A DNA stretch of 64,000 nt from an uncultured Elusimicrobiales bacterium (GCA_934667625.1 CAKUMH010000005.1:62001-126000); one strand, 5' to 3'. Shown: positions 47,682 through 57,952, counted from the first letter of the stretch. Notes: generated by a model from the letters alone, not told the origin. A program made the numbers and translations.

Positions 47682-49598
47682 ATGATAAAAATGAATAAAT
47701 TCTGGAGTTATTTGGTTGTATCTCTTTTCTGCTTATCTCTCACGAGCGGCAGTGTTGTGTTTGCGGCCAATCCGGCGAAACAATTGGCCAAAGGCATCTC
47801 TCTTTATGAACAAAATAAAGACAGCGAAGCCATGGACTATTTCATTGATGTAATGGTCTCCGGCAACAAAGAACAAGTGGCCGAGGCCAACAAATATGTG
47901 GGTTTGATTCACGACCGTATCGGCGGTATCCAAACGCCGGTGGAGGTGAATGTCAATTTTAAAGAAGGCGAAGTGAAATCCTTAAACGACACGACGAGCG
48001 AAGCCGTCCGTGCCGCGCAGGAAGAAGCCGAAGCCGCCGCCCAAGAGGCTGCCGCTAAGGCCCAAGCCGCTAAAGAAGAGGCCGCTGCCAAAGCCGCCGC
48101 GCAGGCAGATGATGCGCTTGCCGAGGTAGAGGCGCAGCAACAGGCCCTGAACGACCGGATTATGGCAGAACGCCGTGCCGCACAAGAAAAAGCCGCGCAA
48201 ATGCGCGAAGATGCCGCCCAAAAAGCGGCTGCCTTAAACGAGGCCGCGGCGCAAGCGGCGGTTACGGGTGCCACCGTTCCGGCGGCGCAAACGGAGGGTG
48301 ATGTCGTCGTCATTTCGGACGAGTCCGAACCGGAAACGAAAACGGAACCGGCCCCGGCGGTCGTACAGACCCCCGTCGTCCAAGAAGAACCGCGCCGGGA
48401 AAGCGTGCTCAGCACCACGTCTGAACCGGCCACCTCCACCTTTGCCGATCTGACCTCTCCCGAGGCCGTGCGTGCGCGTGAAATTTACACCGAGCAGAAA
48501 TTGGACTCCATGACTTCCGCCGCCGTGGAAAAAATCACTGCCGCCAAAGGCGTGCATTTGTATTTCCGCGACAATTTGCCCGACGCGTTGGACATAGATG
48601 CGGACGTTTTGTTTGACGGAGGAAAATTCCGCCCCGAGGCCTTGCCGCTCTTAAACAGCATTTACGAACTATTGGCGCTTACGCAGGGCGCCTCTTACAC
48701 CATTTTGCCGCCCGGCTCGTATACGGACGACGTTACGCTCTCCGGCATCCGCCAGGCCATGGCGTTCAATTCTTATTTTATCAACCGCGGTATTTCGCAA
48801 GGCAAACTGCACTACAATTTGGGTCTCGTGGACCAGGAGCCGCCCGCCCGTTTTGCCAACTTAAACGGTTTGGCGGTCGTGTTTGATTTTAAAGGCCAAC
48901 TGCCCACCCGTATGGAAAAGAATGACGGCAACGAAAAAGCCCCGCTACTGAGCATGGCGATTGTGCCCCAGTGCCATGCCATTGACCGCGCGTTGGGCGA
49001 AGCCTACGCCATTGATTTTTCTGTGCTGGAAACGGTAAACCCCATTGATAACTGGGTGCTCCAGGTGGTGCAGCACGGCCGCGACGGTAACTTCTATGTC
49101 GTGCGCCAGCTGGAAGGTTTTACCCCGGTGTACCACCAAATTTTATGGAACGGCCGCAAAGGAATCATCGGGCCGGAACTGCCGTGCGGCAAGTATACGC
49201 TCGTGCTTACGGCTACGGACTTAAAGGGCCAAAAGCAAACGCTGCGCCGCCGCGTAATCGTTAAATGCTCCGAGCAAAAAACGTCCGCTTGCACCACGGG
49301 TACCTGCGGTGCCAAAACCGCGGCGTCTAGCGACAACCTGTGCCCCAAATGCAACTACAAAACGGCGCGCCTGTGGGTTAAACCCGGCCGCACCATGGGG
49401 GCCGCTGCCGTAACCAACGAAACACAGCCTGCGGCGGTGCCCGAACAGCCCGCGCAGCCCGCGGAAACCCAAACGCCGGATGCTATGGCCTCCGATCCGT
49501 TAGGTACGGATTTGCCGTCCGCCGCGGACTCATCCGCCCCGGCGGATTTACCCGTCAATAACCCGTACGATATGCCCTATGAGCAGTACGGAAATTAA
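47682..49598 (+). CDS. Exported multidomain protein heading the pilus operon
   Basis: A 638-residue protein: signal peptide (about 1-32, ending VVFAA), a short TPR-like helical pair (NPAKQLAKGISLYEQNKDSE), an Ala/Glu/Gln coiled coil of roughly 90 residues, a Pro/Glu-rich linker, a globular domain with a pattern reminiscent of OmpA-like peptidoglycan binding (residues about 330-410), an Ig-like FlgD-type segment (NWVLQVVQHGRDG) and a Cys-rich CxTGTCGAK/CPKCNY motif before a Pro-rich tail. It could span the periplasm and anchor the machine. A later in-frame ATG at 47691 is also possible. Specific function unknown. Confidence 0.65.
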   Translation: MIKMNKFWSYLVVSLFCLSLTSGSVVFAANPAKQLAKGISLYEQNKDSEAMDYFIDVMVSGNKEQVAEANKYVGLIHDRIGGIQTPVEVNVNFKEGEVKSLNDTTSEAVRAAQEEAEAAAQEAAAKAQAAKEEAAAKAAAQADDALAEVEAQQQALNDRIMAERRAAQEKAAQMREDAAQKAAALNEAAAQAAVTGATVPAAQTEGDVVVISDESEPETKTEPAPAVVQTPVVQEEPRRESVLSTTSEPATSTFADLTSPEAVRAREIYTEQKLDSMTSAAVEKITAAKGVHLYFRDNLPDALDIDADVLFDGGKFRPEALPLLNSIYELLALTQGASYTILPPGSYTDDVTLSGIRQAMAFNSYFINRGISQGKLHYNLGLVDQEPPARFANLNGLAVVFDFKGQLPTRMEKNDGNEKAPLLSMAIVPQCHAIDRALGEAYAIDFSVLETVNPIDNWVLQVVQHGRDGNFYVVRQLEGFTPVYHQILWNGRKGIIGPELPCGKYTLVLTATDLKGQKQTLRRRVIVKCSEQKTSACTTGTCGAKTAASSDNLCPKCNYKTARLWVKPGRTMGAAAVTNETQPAAVPEQPAQPAETQTPDAMASDPLGTDLPSAADSSAPADLPVNNPYDMPYEQYGN

Positions 49599-49610
49599 TC
49601 AGGGGAATTT

Positions 49611-51212
49611 ATGAGTTTTTCGGAATCTTTGATTGGTAAAAATATGAATGCGCACCCGGATTGTCTGGGCCTTTACATTGGCCTGGACGAAATCTATGTG
49701 GCGCAAAGCGCTAAGAAGGACAGCGGCACCGTGCTGGAGTCGCTGGTTCGCGTGCCGATCTCGGATGTGGACCGCACTCTGCTCAAACCGCTGGATTTAA
49801 ACGAAACCTTCTTCTCGGTCAATAATTGGCTGGACTCCTTAGGCAAGGTCACCTCCAAAAAGAAATGGAAGACCAACAAGGTGGTCGTCAGCCTGGCCCC
49901 GGCGTTTTGTTTGCTGCGCCACTTTGTCATCCCGGCCGCGATTGAGCGCAAAATGTGGAAGAGCTCCATTCCGCTCCAGGCGCGCAAATACATTCATTTC
50001 CCGTTTGAAAAGGCCGAATACGCCTACCACGTGTACGAATTTGAAACCGCCGCCACCAAGCAAAAACGCTTGGGCGTGGTATTCGCCATGACCACCAAAC
50101 TCATTATTGAGCGCCTGCAAAAGGGTCTCAAATCGGTGGGGTTGGAATTGGTATCTGTGGAGCCGTCCAGCCTGTCCTTGGGGCGCGCCTTTAGCGACAG
50201 CGACAAAGAAGCCGTCGGTTCGGGCGGGCGCATTTATTCCTTCTTCGGTCACGATATGGCCAGCTTCGTTTTTCTCAATGAAAACGCACCGGTGCTCTTG
50301 CGCGAGGTGGAAATTTCCGGCTCGCTCCCGGCCGAACGCAGACGTTTTGAAATCACCAATTGCACGGAGTTCATCGCCAAGCAGTTGGAAAAGGACCCGT
50401 TTGAAGAGGCCGTCATCGTCGGCCAGGATACCGACCCGTGGATCCCCGCCCTGGAGGCAGATTCCAAAAAGCCGGTGCGCAAGTGGAACTTGAGCGAGGT
50501 GTACGGTATTGAAACCAAATCGGCCGGCGAAATTGCAGCCATTGGCGCCAGCATCAAGTTTTACAACGAGAAAACCCCGGATGTGGATTTTACCAAAGGC
50601 AACCGCTTAAGCGCTTACGAGTTTAACGCCAGCCTCACGGCGTGGAAGGTGGCCGCGGTGCTGATGGTGCTTATTTTGCTGCTTATCGGCAAAGGGTGGA
50701 TGGGGGTAAAATCTACCGAGAGCGAGCTCAAAAAAGCCCGCGCGGCCAACCGCCAAACCATTCAGGATTTTGAAGGCCTCACCGCCAGCCAAATCCAAAG
50801 CAATTTGAGCAAAATGAAGAGCCAAAACAGCAATTTGGATTCCATGCTCAAATACAATCACCTCATCACGCCCGTACTTATGGACGTGGTGGACACGATT
50901 CCGCCCGAGATTTGGATCACCAAAATTTCTTACACGGACCAGTTCCCCGGCAAGGGGGGCGATGCCCGCCAGCTGACGATTGAAGGGTTTATCAAAAGCG
51001 GCAAAGACGGCCGTGCGGACTTAGCCCTGGGCAACAAGTTTAAAGATTCCCTCGTGCAAAAGCCCAATCTAAAACCCTTCTGCGGCACCACGGGCAACAT
51101 TACCTATGCCAACGTCGCCGGTACGGGCACGGGCGGTTCGTCGTCCAACCGTTCTGCCGCCGGGAAGGAAACGAGCTATGTGTTCACCTGCGGCAAAGGA
51201 GGTACGCGCTAA
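49611..51212 (+). CDS. PilM-PilN fusion (type IV pilus inner-membrane platform)
   Basis: A 533-residue protein: residues 1-325 resemble PilM, the actin-like cytoplasmic ATPase (LYIGLDEIYVAQSAKKDSGT; PLQARKYIHFPFEKAEY), a membrane helix lies at about 343-365 (VAAVLMVLILLLIGKGWMG), and the remainder is a PilN-like coiled coil and ferredoxin-like domain (VVDTIPPEIWITKISY). The fusion makes it GspL-like in layout. It is followed by PilO in a TAATG overlap. PilM and PilN are separate genes in Pseudomonas. Confidence 0.82.
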   Translation: MSFSESLIGKNMNAHPDCLGLYIGLDEIYVAQSAKKDSGTVLESLVRVPISDVDRTLLKPLDLNETFFSVNNWLDSLGKVTSKKKWKTNKVVVSLAPAFCLLRHFVIPAAIERKMWKSSIPLQARKYIHFPFEKAEYAYHVYEFETAATKQKRLGVVFAMTTKLIIERLQKGLKSVGLELVSVEPSSLSLGRAFSDSDKEAVGSGGRIYSFFGHDMASFVFLNENAPVLLREVEISGSLPAERRRFEITNCTEFIAKQLEKDPFEEAVIVGQDTDPWIPALEADSKKPVRKWNLSEVYGIETKSAGEIAAIGASIKFYNEKTPDVDFTKGNRLSAYEFNASLTAWKVAAVLMVLILLLIGKGWMGVKSTESELKKARAANRQTIQDFEGLTASQIQSNLSKMKSQNSNLDSMLKYNHLITPVLMDVVDTIPPEIWITKISYTDQFPGKGGDARQLTIEGFIKSGKDGRADLALGNKFKDSLVQKPNLKPFCGTTGNITYANVAGTGTGGSSSNRSAAGKETSYVFTCGKGGTR

Positions 51213-51910
51213 TGCCTGCCAACTTTAATTTAAAAAATAACAAAATCGTGGAAAACCTCAAAAAAGGTTTCCAGGATATGCAGACCGTCGCGCAGGAAGG
51301 CAATTTCAAATTATTTGCCAAACAGATTGTGGCGGTGGTATTGGTGTTTTTCCTGTTCCGTTATTTAAGCGGAAAATTCACCCAGCAGGAAAATAATTTC
51401 CGCGGCCAAATGGAAGCTATCCGCGTCCAGCAAACCAGCGAGCGCGAATACCAGGCCAATAAGGAAAAGCTCATTTCGCTGGAGCCGCGCTTCCCCAACA
51501 TTGCCGAGAAAAACGAATGGTTGCTGAGCCAAATTTTGGGCATTTTTAAAGCGGCCGATTTAACCCCGCAAATGGAAGGCGGCCAGACGGAAGACGCCTC
51601 CAACGCCACCTTTGTGGCTGCGTCGTTAAGGGCGGGGAGCGAAATGGGTTGGCCCAAATTTACGGAGTTTTTAGCCGGGATTGAAAGTTACGACGATTAC
51701 GTAAAAGTGTCTGAATTTTCGCTGGAAAAAAACACCGATCCAAACCAATTGGGCAACAACAAAGTTTCCCTGCGCTTTAACACTGTTTTCCCCAAGGAAA
51801 AAATTGCCAAATCGCTCTTTAAGGATTATGATAAAATTGTAAAGGCGCAGCAAGAGGCCCAAAAAAAGGCCCAAACGGCCAATAACACGGCCAAAGGGGG
51901 GGCTAAATGA
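51212..51910 (+). CDS. pilO: PilO-like protein
   Basis: A 232-residue protein with one N-terminal membrane helix (QIVAVVLVFFLFRYLSG), a coiled coil (FTQQENNFRGQMEAIR) and a C-terminal alpha/beta domain, matching the PilO/GspM layout. It forms heterodimers with PilN in the periplasm. Assignment depends on topology and gene order (PilMN-PilO-PilP-PilQ). Confidence 0.75.
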   Translation: MPANFNLKNNKIVENLKKGFQDMQTVAQEGNFKLFAKQIVAVVLVFFLFRYLSGKFTQQENNFRGQMEAIRVQQTSEREYQANKEKLISLEPRFPNIAEKNEWLLSQILGIFKAADLTPQMEGGQTEDASNATFVAASLRAGSEMGWPKFTEFLAGIESYDDYVKVSEFSLEKNTDPNQLGNNKVSLRFNTVFPKEKIAKSLFKDYDKIVKAQQEAQKKAQTANNTAKGGAK

Positions 51911-52722
51911 TGAAGAAAACCATTTGCACCGTAGCCCTGCTGGGGCTTTCTCTTTCGTTGGCGCACGCCCAGCAGGTGGCGCCGCAGACGCCCGCCTTGG
52001 AGCTCAACCAAGAGCCCGCCGCGGCCGCTAAACCGGTTCCGGCCGAAAAGGCTGCACCTGCGCCTAAGGCGCCTGCCAAAAAGCGCACCGTCCGCAACAG
52101 AAGACGCACCAAAGCGGCGGCTCCGGCTACGAATTTGGAAGGAAAAACCGCTCCCGGCGTAAAGGAAACGCTGGCCGCACAGGCGGACGTATCGGTGGAA
52201 GCCGTTGCCGCGCCCGTGCCGCAGGCTGTCCCGGCGGCGGAAACTCCGGCTCAGGTGGATGCAACCCAGTTTGAGGTCAAGCGCGAGGAAGTGGCCGCTC
52301 CCCAAACGGAGCCTGCCCCCAAAACCAAAAAGACCCAGCGCGTGGTGTACAACCCAAAGAACCACCGCGACCCGACCTTGTCCCCGGACGATTTTTTGCT
52401 CTTGCAGTACCGCGAACAGCAGCGTTTAGCCGCCATTGAGGCGGAACGCCAGCGCCAATTGGCCGAGGAACGCCGCAAACGCGAGGAAGCCGAACGCTTA
52501 AGACAGCTGGAGCTGGCCCGCATCAAAGACCCTACCCGCGAGGTCCGCAACAAAATCCATGTGGGCGGTATCATTGGGCAAGAGGTGTTTATCGGCAGCC
52601 GTATTTACACCGTCGGAAAAAGCATTTACGGCGCGCGCATCGTAGAAGTACGCCCGGACGAAGTGGTCTTTTCCTACAAGGGTCACAAATTTGTACGTAA
52701 AGTGCAGTTACCAAAAAATTAA
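51907..52722 (+). CDS. PilP/GspC-like pilotin-linker protein
   Basis: A 271-residue exported protein with a signal peptide (MMKKTICTVALLGLSLSLAH), a long Ala/Pro-rich linker with RRRTKAAAP, a charged helix (QQRLAAIEAERQRQLAEERR) and a C-terminal beta domain (HVGGIIGQEVFIGSRIYTVG) like the HR domain that docks to the secretin N-domains. No lipobox is evident, unlike typical PilP. Placement before the secretin supports the role. Confidence 0.68.
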   Translation: MMKKTICTVALLGLSLSLAHAQQVAPQTPALELNQEPAAAAKPVPAEKAAPAPKAPAKKRTVRNRRRTKAAAPATNLEGKTAPGVKETLAAQADVSVEAVAAPVPQAVPAAETPAQVDATQFEVKREEVAAPQTEPAPKTKKTQRVVYNPKNHRDPTLSPDDFLLLQYREQQRLAAIEAERQRQLAEERRKREEAERLRQLELARIKDPTREVRNKIHVGGIIGQEVFIGSRIYTVGKSIYGARIVEVRPDEVVFSYKGHKFVRKVQLPKN

Positions 52723-52748
52723 TTTAGAAAAAAATTATAGGAGGACAG

Positions 52749-54308
52749 ATGACAAATCGTTTAGCAGTAACGTTGGCGTGTGTTGCCGCCTTGGGAATGG
52801 GGGGCCCTGCTTTTGCCCAACAAACGCAAACCCTTCCCAGCGACAACACGGTTGCCATGACGGAAGATACGACGGTAAAGCTGTCGGGTGAATCCGAACT
52901 CTACAAGGATGCGGAGGCTCCTTCGCCGTTGGATCGCAAAGTGTCCATCCGCGTTTCCAATGTACCGATATCGGCGTTCCTTAACAGCATTACCACGCAG
53001 GCCAAGATCAACTTTATTATGAGCGAAGAATTCGCCAATAAAAAAGTGACCGCCTCTTTAACCCGGGTTTCGGTGCGGGAAGCGTTGGATACGCTGCTGC
53101 GCGTGCACGGGCTGGCCTACCAGCGCATCGGCAAGAGCGACAGCTACGTCGTTACCAAACGCTCCAACGACGCTCCGGATACGATTACTAAAATTTACAC
53201 GTTAAGCTACATTTCCCTGCAGGGCATCGGCTCTGCGCAAAGCGAGCTTAACAGCATTATGCCGCAGGATGTTTCCTCTTCCAGCTCTTCCTCCTCTTCC
53301 GGTACGGATATGAGCGTGGGCGGTGCTTCCGGCGGCAGCTCTTACAGCGGTGGTGCGGAAATCACGGCCATCATCAAGAGCATGCTCTCCCCGGTGGGCA
53401 AAATCGCGGTAGACCCGCGCACCAACAAGCTCATCATCACCGATGTGGCCGAAGTGTTCCCGCAGGTGGAAAACATCTTGGCCGAGCTGGATATTAAACC
53501 CCCGCAGATTTTGATTGAAGCGCAAATTGTAGAAGTCAGCAAAACCAGCGGTTTAAGCTTGGGCTTTGAATACGGCGGTGACGGCGGCATTATGGCCACC
53601 ATGACCGGCCCCAAACGCAAAGTGGATTTGGAATACATGAAAGGCCAGGGCGTTAAGGGATGGAACTACATCTTCCCCAGCAAGGATCAGCTTAACGACG
53701 GTTCTTCGTCCGGCTCTGGTTCCGGTTCCGGCTCTTCTTCCAGCGATTCCGGCGAGGATGAAGGCGGCTTGTTGGATTTCTCTGCCTTTAACATTGTGCT
53801 TAAAAGCTTGCTGACCCGCGGTGAGGCCAAATACTTGGGTAAACCGAAAGTGGTTACTTTAAACAACAAAACGGCCACTATCACCACCTCTACGGACGCC
53901 ACCGTCGGCCGGACGATGAGCCAATCCGGCAGCGGCTCCGGGGAAGGCATGACCACCACGTCCGCGGAGAGAAAGCGCGTCGGTCTTACCTTGCAGGTTA
54001 CCCCGCAGGTAAACCGCGAAGGGTATGTAACGCTCTATGTGCAGCCCTCGTATTCTGACTTGGTGAGCTCCGGTTTTGACTTTTCCAAGGACACCACCAC
54101 CCGCGCGGCCTCTACGCTGGTCCGCGTGAAAAACGGCCAAACGGTGGTTATCGGCGGGTTGTTAACCTCCCGCGAAACCGACCAAACCCGCAAGGTACCG
54201 CTCTTGGGAGATATCCCGCTTTTGGGCTGGCTGTTTACCAGCAAGACCAAATCCAAGAGCACGACGGACTTGGTCATCTTCATCACGCCGACTATCTTGG
54301 CGGAATAA
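52749..54308 (+). CDS. Secretin (PilQ/GspD-type outer-membrane channel)
   Basis: A 519-residue protein: signal peptide (1-25, ending AFAQ), an STN-like N0 domain (VSIRVSNVPISAFLNSITTQ), one N1-type domain with DPRTNKLIITDVAEVFPQVE, Ser/Gly-rich low-complexity linkers (about 178-200 and 316-335), and the secretin core with LGKPKVVTLNNKTATITTST and the closing VPLLGDIPLLGWLF motif. It lacks an AMIN domain. Start follows AGGAGGACAG. It forms the pore for the pilus or pseudopilus. Confidence 0.9.
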   Translation: MTNRLAVTLACVAALGMGGPAFAQQTQTLPSDNTVAMTEDTTVKLSGESELYKDAEAPSPLDRKVSIRVSNVPISAFLNSITTQAKINFIMSEEFANKKVTASLTRVSVREALDTLLRVHGLAYQRIGKSDSYVVTKRSNDAPDTITKIYTLSYISLQGIGSAQSELNSIMPQDVSSSSSSSSSGTDMSVGGASGGSSYSGGAEITAIIKSMLSPVGKIAVDPRTNKLIITDVAEVFPQVENILAELDIKPPQILIEAQIVEVSKTSGLSLGFEYGGDGGIMATMTGPKRKVDLEYMKGQGVKGWNYIFPSKDQLNDGSSSGSGSGSGSSSSDSGEDEGGLLDFSAFNIVLKSLLTRGEAKYLGKPKVVTLNNKTATITTSTDATVGRTMSQSGSGSGEGMTTTSAERKRVGLTLQVTPQVNREGYVTLYVQPSYSDLVSSGFDFSKDTTTRAASTLVRVKNGQTVVIGGLLTSRETDQTRKVPLLGDIPLLGWLFTSKTKSKSTTDLVIFITPTILAE

Positions 54309-54327
54309 CACAGCAGCATTTTTATCC

Positions 54328-54353
54328 TGCCCCCGGCCAAACGGGGGCAGGAG
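54328..54353 (+). promoter_or_regulatory. Hairpin between secretin and ATPase genes
   Basis: CTGCCCCCG and CGGGGGCAG arms enclose GCCAAA. No T run follows, so it more likely protects or attenuates the transcript than terminates it. Confidence 0.5.
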
Positions 54354-54395
54354 TGAATTAGACAAACAGGGTTTATTTGTACAGAGGATTAGGAA

Positions 54396-56138
54396 ATGGC
54401 AAAACAGTTGAGCGAAATTTTAATGGACCAAGGCACGCTGAACGCAGAACAAGTCAAGCGCGTACAGCTCTATGCCAAACAGAACAACGTCACTGTGGCG
54501 GAGGCAATTGTCAAATTTGGCTTTGCCACCGAAGAACAGGTAACTAACGCCTTGTCCAAACATTTTTCCGTTCCCTACGCTTCGCGGGAAAACGGCATTT
54601 TAGTGCCGGAAAAAGAGCAAAACCTGCAAGAAATCATTCCCGAAAAATTTGCACGCGAAAATATGGTCGTGCCGCTGTTTGTGGAGGATGACGCCCTGGC
54701 CGTGGCCGTGCTGGACCCGACGAACGTATTCCTGCTTGAAAACATCAAAATGATGTCCGGCAAGCAAGTGCAGCCGTTCATCGCTAGCAAAAGCCAGCTG
54801 CTTAGCGTCATAGATTCCTTTTATTCCAACAAAAACCTGTTGGACGAAGTCATGAACGAGGCCGCCAAGGAACCGGCCGATGTTCCCGTGTCAGCCGATT
54901 CGGACGATGACGAGGTGGACGTTACCGGCGTGTTGGACTTGGATAAAGTCTCTCCCAACGCCTCTCCGTACGTCAAACAGGTAAACGCCATTTTGCGCCA
55001 GGCCATTGCCGAGCGCACGTCTGATATTCACTTGGAAATGTTTGACGAACGCGTCAGCTTGCGCTTCCGTATTGACGGCTCGCTTTACGAGCGCACCGCC
55101 CCGGCCAAGGAATCCGTCAACGCCATTATTTCCCGTATTAAAATTTTGTCTAAGCTAGACATTGCCGAAAAACGTCTGCCGCAGGACGGCAGCTTCACCA
55201 TTCGCTACCAAAACCGCGCCATTGAGGTCCGTGTCTCTGTCTGCCCCGCGGTGTATGGCGAAAAGCTCGTGCTTCGTATTTTGGATAAAGGCACCAGCGA
55301 AATGAACATTGATAAACTCGGCTTTGAACCCGACCAAAAAAAGGCCTTCTTGGAAGCCGCCAACCTGCCCCACGGACTGATCTTTTTGACGGGTCCCACC
55401 GGTTCGGGTAAATCTACCACGCTAAACGCCGTTTTGACCACCATTCGCACGCCGGAACTTAACTTTATGACGCTGGAAGACCCGGTAGAATACAAGCTGG
55501 CCGGTATCAGCCAGGTGCAGGTCAAACCGGCCATTGGTCTTACGTTTGCGGCGGGTCTGCGTTCGTTCTTACGTCAGGACCCGGACGTCATCCTCGTGGG
55601 CGAGGTGCGCGATAACGAAACCGCCGAAGCCTGCTTAAAAGCGGCCTTAACCGGTCACTTGGTACTTTCCACCCTGCACACGAACGAAGCCCTGGGCGCC
55701 GTACCGCGTCTGATTGATATGGGCATGGAACCCTTCCTGTTGGCCAGCTCCTTGGCGCTGGTGGCGGCGCAGCGCTTGGTGCGCATTTTGTGCCCGTACT
55801 GCAAAGTGCCGCACATTCCGGATCCGGCCACCCTGCAGCGCATTATTAAAGAGGGCCATTTAAATCCGCGCGACCAAAACTCCTGGACGTTCTTTAAAGC
55901 TGTGGGCTGCCCCAAGTGCTTTGGCACGGGTTTTATGGGCCGCCGCGCCATTTACGAAGTGTACCGCATGACGGAAGAAATGCGCAACATCATTTACAAA
56001 ACGCAGGACCTGGTGGAGCTCAAACGCGCCGCCGAACGGTCCGGCTCACTCAATTTGCGTGCCACGGGCTGGCACAAGGTCATCCGCGGACAAACCACGG
56101 TGGACGAAATCTTGAGCATTACGACGGCCGACGAATAA
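54396..56138 (+). CDS. pilB: Pilus/secretion assembly ATPase (PilB/GspE family)
   Basis: A 580-residue hexameric ATPase: N-terminal MshEN/T2SSE_N domain (1-150), then Walker A GPTGSGKST near residue 336, Asp box LEDPVEYK, Walker B VILVGEVRDNETAE and His box GHLVLSTLHTNEA. The tetracysteine zinc motif ILCPYC...VGCPKCFGTG is present, separating it from PilT. It powers pilin polymerisation from the cytoplasm. No PilT retraction ATPase is in the window. Confidence 0.93.
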   Translation: MAKQLSEILMDQGTLNAEQVKRVQLYAKQNNVTVAEAIVKFGFATEEQVTNALSKHFSVPYASRENGILVPEKEQNLQEIIPEKFARENMVVPLFVEDDALAVAVLDPTNVFLLENIKMMSGKQVQPFIASKSQLLSVIDSFYSNKNLLDEVMNEAAKEPADVPVSADSDDDEVDVTGVLDLDKVSPNASPYVKQVNAILRQAIAERTSDIHLEMFDERVSLRFRIDGSLYERTAPAKESVNAIISRIKILSKLDIAEKRLPQDGSFTIRYQNRAIEVRVSVCPAVYGEKLVLRILDKGTSEMNIDKLGFEPDQKKAFLEAANLPHGLIFLTGPTGSGKSTTLNAVLTTIRTPELNFMTLEDPVEYKLAGISQVQVKPAIGLTFAAGLRSFLRQDPDVILVGEVRDNETAEACLKAALTGHLVLSTLHTNEALGAVPRLIDMGMEPFLLASSLALVAAQRLVRILCPYCKVPHIPDPATLQRIIKEGHLNPRDQNSWTFFKAVGCPKCFGTGFMGRRAIYEVYRMTEEMRNIIYKTQDLVELKRAAERSGSLNLRATGWHKVIRGQTTVDEILSITTADE

Positions 56139-56155
56139 GCGGCTGAAGGGGACTT

Positions 56156-57376
56156 ATGCAAAAATATACGTATATGGTCAAAGATGCCGACGGCAAAACC
56201 CTCAAGGGGTCCGTCTCGGCCGACAACAGAGAAAAAGTCATCTTGGCTTTGCAAAACAAGGGTTATTTGGTGCTGGACGTGCGGGAAGGCGCCGCCGGGT
56301 TGTTTGGCGGCAAGTCGTCCCACAAGCGCGGCGGCAAGGTGCCGGGCCACGTGCTTGCTTTTTTTGCCGAGCAGCTCTCCACGCTGATTGCCGGCGGTGT
56401 GCCGCTGGTGCGTGCCGTGTCTCTGTTGGGGGAATATGCCTCCAACGCCACGCTGGGCTACGTGCTGACGCAAGTCGCCAAAGATATTGCAGGCGGTCAG
56501 TCCTTGCACTCCGCTCTCTCCCATCACCCCAAAACCTTCAGCCACATTTGGCTTTCCCTGGTGCAGGCGGGCGAAGTGGGCGGCCAATTGGCCGAAACGC
56601 TCATGCAGGTGGCCCTGTACACCAAAACGCAGGAAGGTATGAAGAGTAAAATCATCACCGCCGTTACGTATCCGGCCATTTTGATGTTCGCATCCGTCGG
56701 CGTGCTGATTTACTTTATTTTGGGCATCGTGCCGACCTTCGCGCAAATCTTCAAGGATTTTAACATTGACCTGCCGATGATCACCGTCATCGTGCTTAAC
56801 GTCTCCGGCCTGCTGATTAACAACGGCGTGCTGATTATCGTCTCTATCATTGCGCTGTTTGTCGGGTTCCGTTTTTACATTAAAACGACCGACGGCCGCC
56901 GCCGCTGGCACTCGTTCCTGCTCACCATGCCGATCTTCGGCAATTTCTTAAAGAACATTTATTACGACCGCATGCTCTCCACTCTTTCCACGCTGTTAAA
57001 GAGCGGTGTAACGATTTTGAACGCCATCCTGGTGCTGGAAGAATCGTTTGACGGCAACGTCATCATTCAAACGGCCCTCAAGCACGTCCGTGCCGAGGTC
57101 GCCGCCGGAAAGCCGATTTCGGATTCCTTCCGCGATACAGGCGTCTTCCCCGGGCTGATGACGGAAATGATGCTCATGGGCGAAGAATCCGGTAAGCTGC
57201 CCAGCATTATTGGCACGCTGTCCAAGTTCTATTCCGATAACGTGGACCAGTTCATTGCCCGCTTCTCCGCGGTGATTGACCCGATCCTCATCTGCGGCGT
57301 CGGTGCGCTGATTGGTATCATCGTGGCGTCTATCTTCCTGCCGATCTTTAAGCTGTCCCAAATCGGCGGCAACTAA
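56156..57376 (+). CDS. pilC: Inner-membrane platform protein (PilC/GspF family)
   Basis: A 406-residue protein with two T2SSF repeats (about 67-190 and 269-390), membrane helices at about 168-192, 214-240 and 376-398, and the conserved HVLAFFAEQLSTLIAGGVPL and YYDRMLSTLSTLLKSGVTIL blocks. It transmits ATPase motion to pilins. Seventeen bases follow the ATPase gene. Confidence 0.92.
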   Translation: MQKYTYMVKDADGKTLKGSVSADNREKVILALQNKGYLVLDVREGAAGLFGGKSSHKRGGKVPGHVLAFFAEQLSTLIAGGVPLVRAVSLLGEYASNATLGYVLTQVAKDIAGGQSLHSALSHHPKTFSHIWLSLVQAGEVGGQLAETLMQVALYTKTQEGMKSKIITAVTYPAILMFASVGVLIYFILGIVPTFAQIFKDFNIDLPMITVIVLNVSGLLINNGVLIIVSIIALFVGFRFYIKTTDGRRRWHSFLLTMPIFGNFLKNIYYDRMLSTLSTLLKSGVTILNAILVLEESFDGNVIIQTALKHVRAEVAAGKPISDSFRDTGVFPGLMTEMMLMGEESGKLPSIIGTLSKFYSDNVDQFIARFSAVIDPILICGVGALIGIIVASIFLPIFKLSQIGGN

Positions 57377-57385
57377 GGGGGAACT

Positions 57386-57952
57386 ATGCAAAGCACAAAA
57401 GGCTTTACGCTACTTGAAATTATGATTGTTGTGGTAATTGCCGTTTCCGTGGCGGCGTTTGCCGTCCCGGCGTACAAAAAAGCGCAGGACCGCAACCGCT
57501 ACCTGGCCGCCCAAGGCGTGCTGATTGACCTGGGAAACGGGGTAAAAATGCTCCGCGAGGCGCTCTCCACCGAGGCCGAAGGCTGCACTTTCCCCGTGTC
57601 TAATGCGGTGCTCCAAATCACTTCCACATGGCAGGATGGCAGGGCGGACAAGTATGTGGACAATTCCCTGTCTAATTACGGAGCCAACGACGATTTAGGC
57701 AAAGCTATGTTCTCACGCAGATATGCCTCCGCCGTGGCCTTTACGGGGGATAACGGCAGTTCATTTATGGACTACAAGTTTTTCGTCTGTCCGCAAAACA
57801 GCCCCTCCTCCAGCCAGTGCTGCAATAGCCAACGGGACGCGGTCGCGTGCATGGCGGACGAAAACTTTGCCTCCCGCTCCACCAAGGGGCAGTATTACGG
57901 GGCAGTTTATTTGCAAAGCGGTACGGTTAAGCAGTTGGAAAAAACGAAATAA
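57386..57952 (+). CDS. Major-type pseudopilin 1 of the operon
   Basis: A 188-residue prepilin: leader MQSTKG|FTLLEIMIVVVIAVSVAA with Glu5, VPAYKKAQDRNRYLAAQGVL as helix. Head cysteines occur in EGCTFP, FVCPQNS and CCNSQRDAVAC. Nine bases after the platform gene, so part of the same operon. It may be the main subunit. Confidence 0.86.
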   Translation: MQSTKGFTLLEIMIVVVIAVSVAAFAVPAYKKAQDRNRYLAAQGVLIDLGNGVKMLREALSTEAEGCTFPVSNAVLQITSTWQDGRADKYVDNSLSNYGANDDLGKAMFSRRYASAVAFTGDNGSSFMDYKFFVCPQNSPSSSQCCNSQRDAVACMADENFASRSTKGQYYGAVYLQSGTVKQLEKTK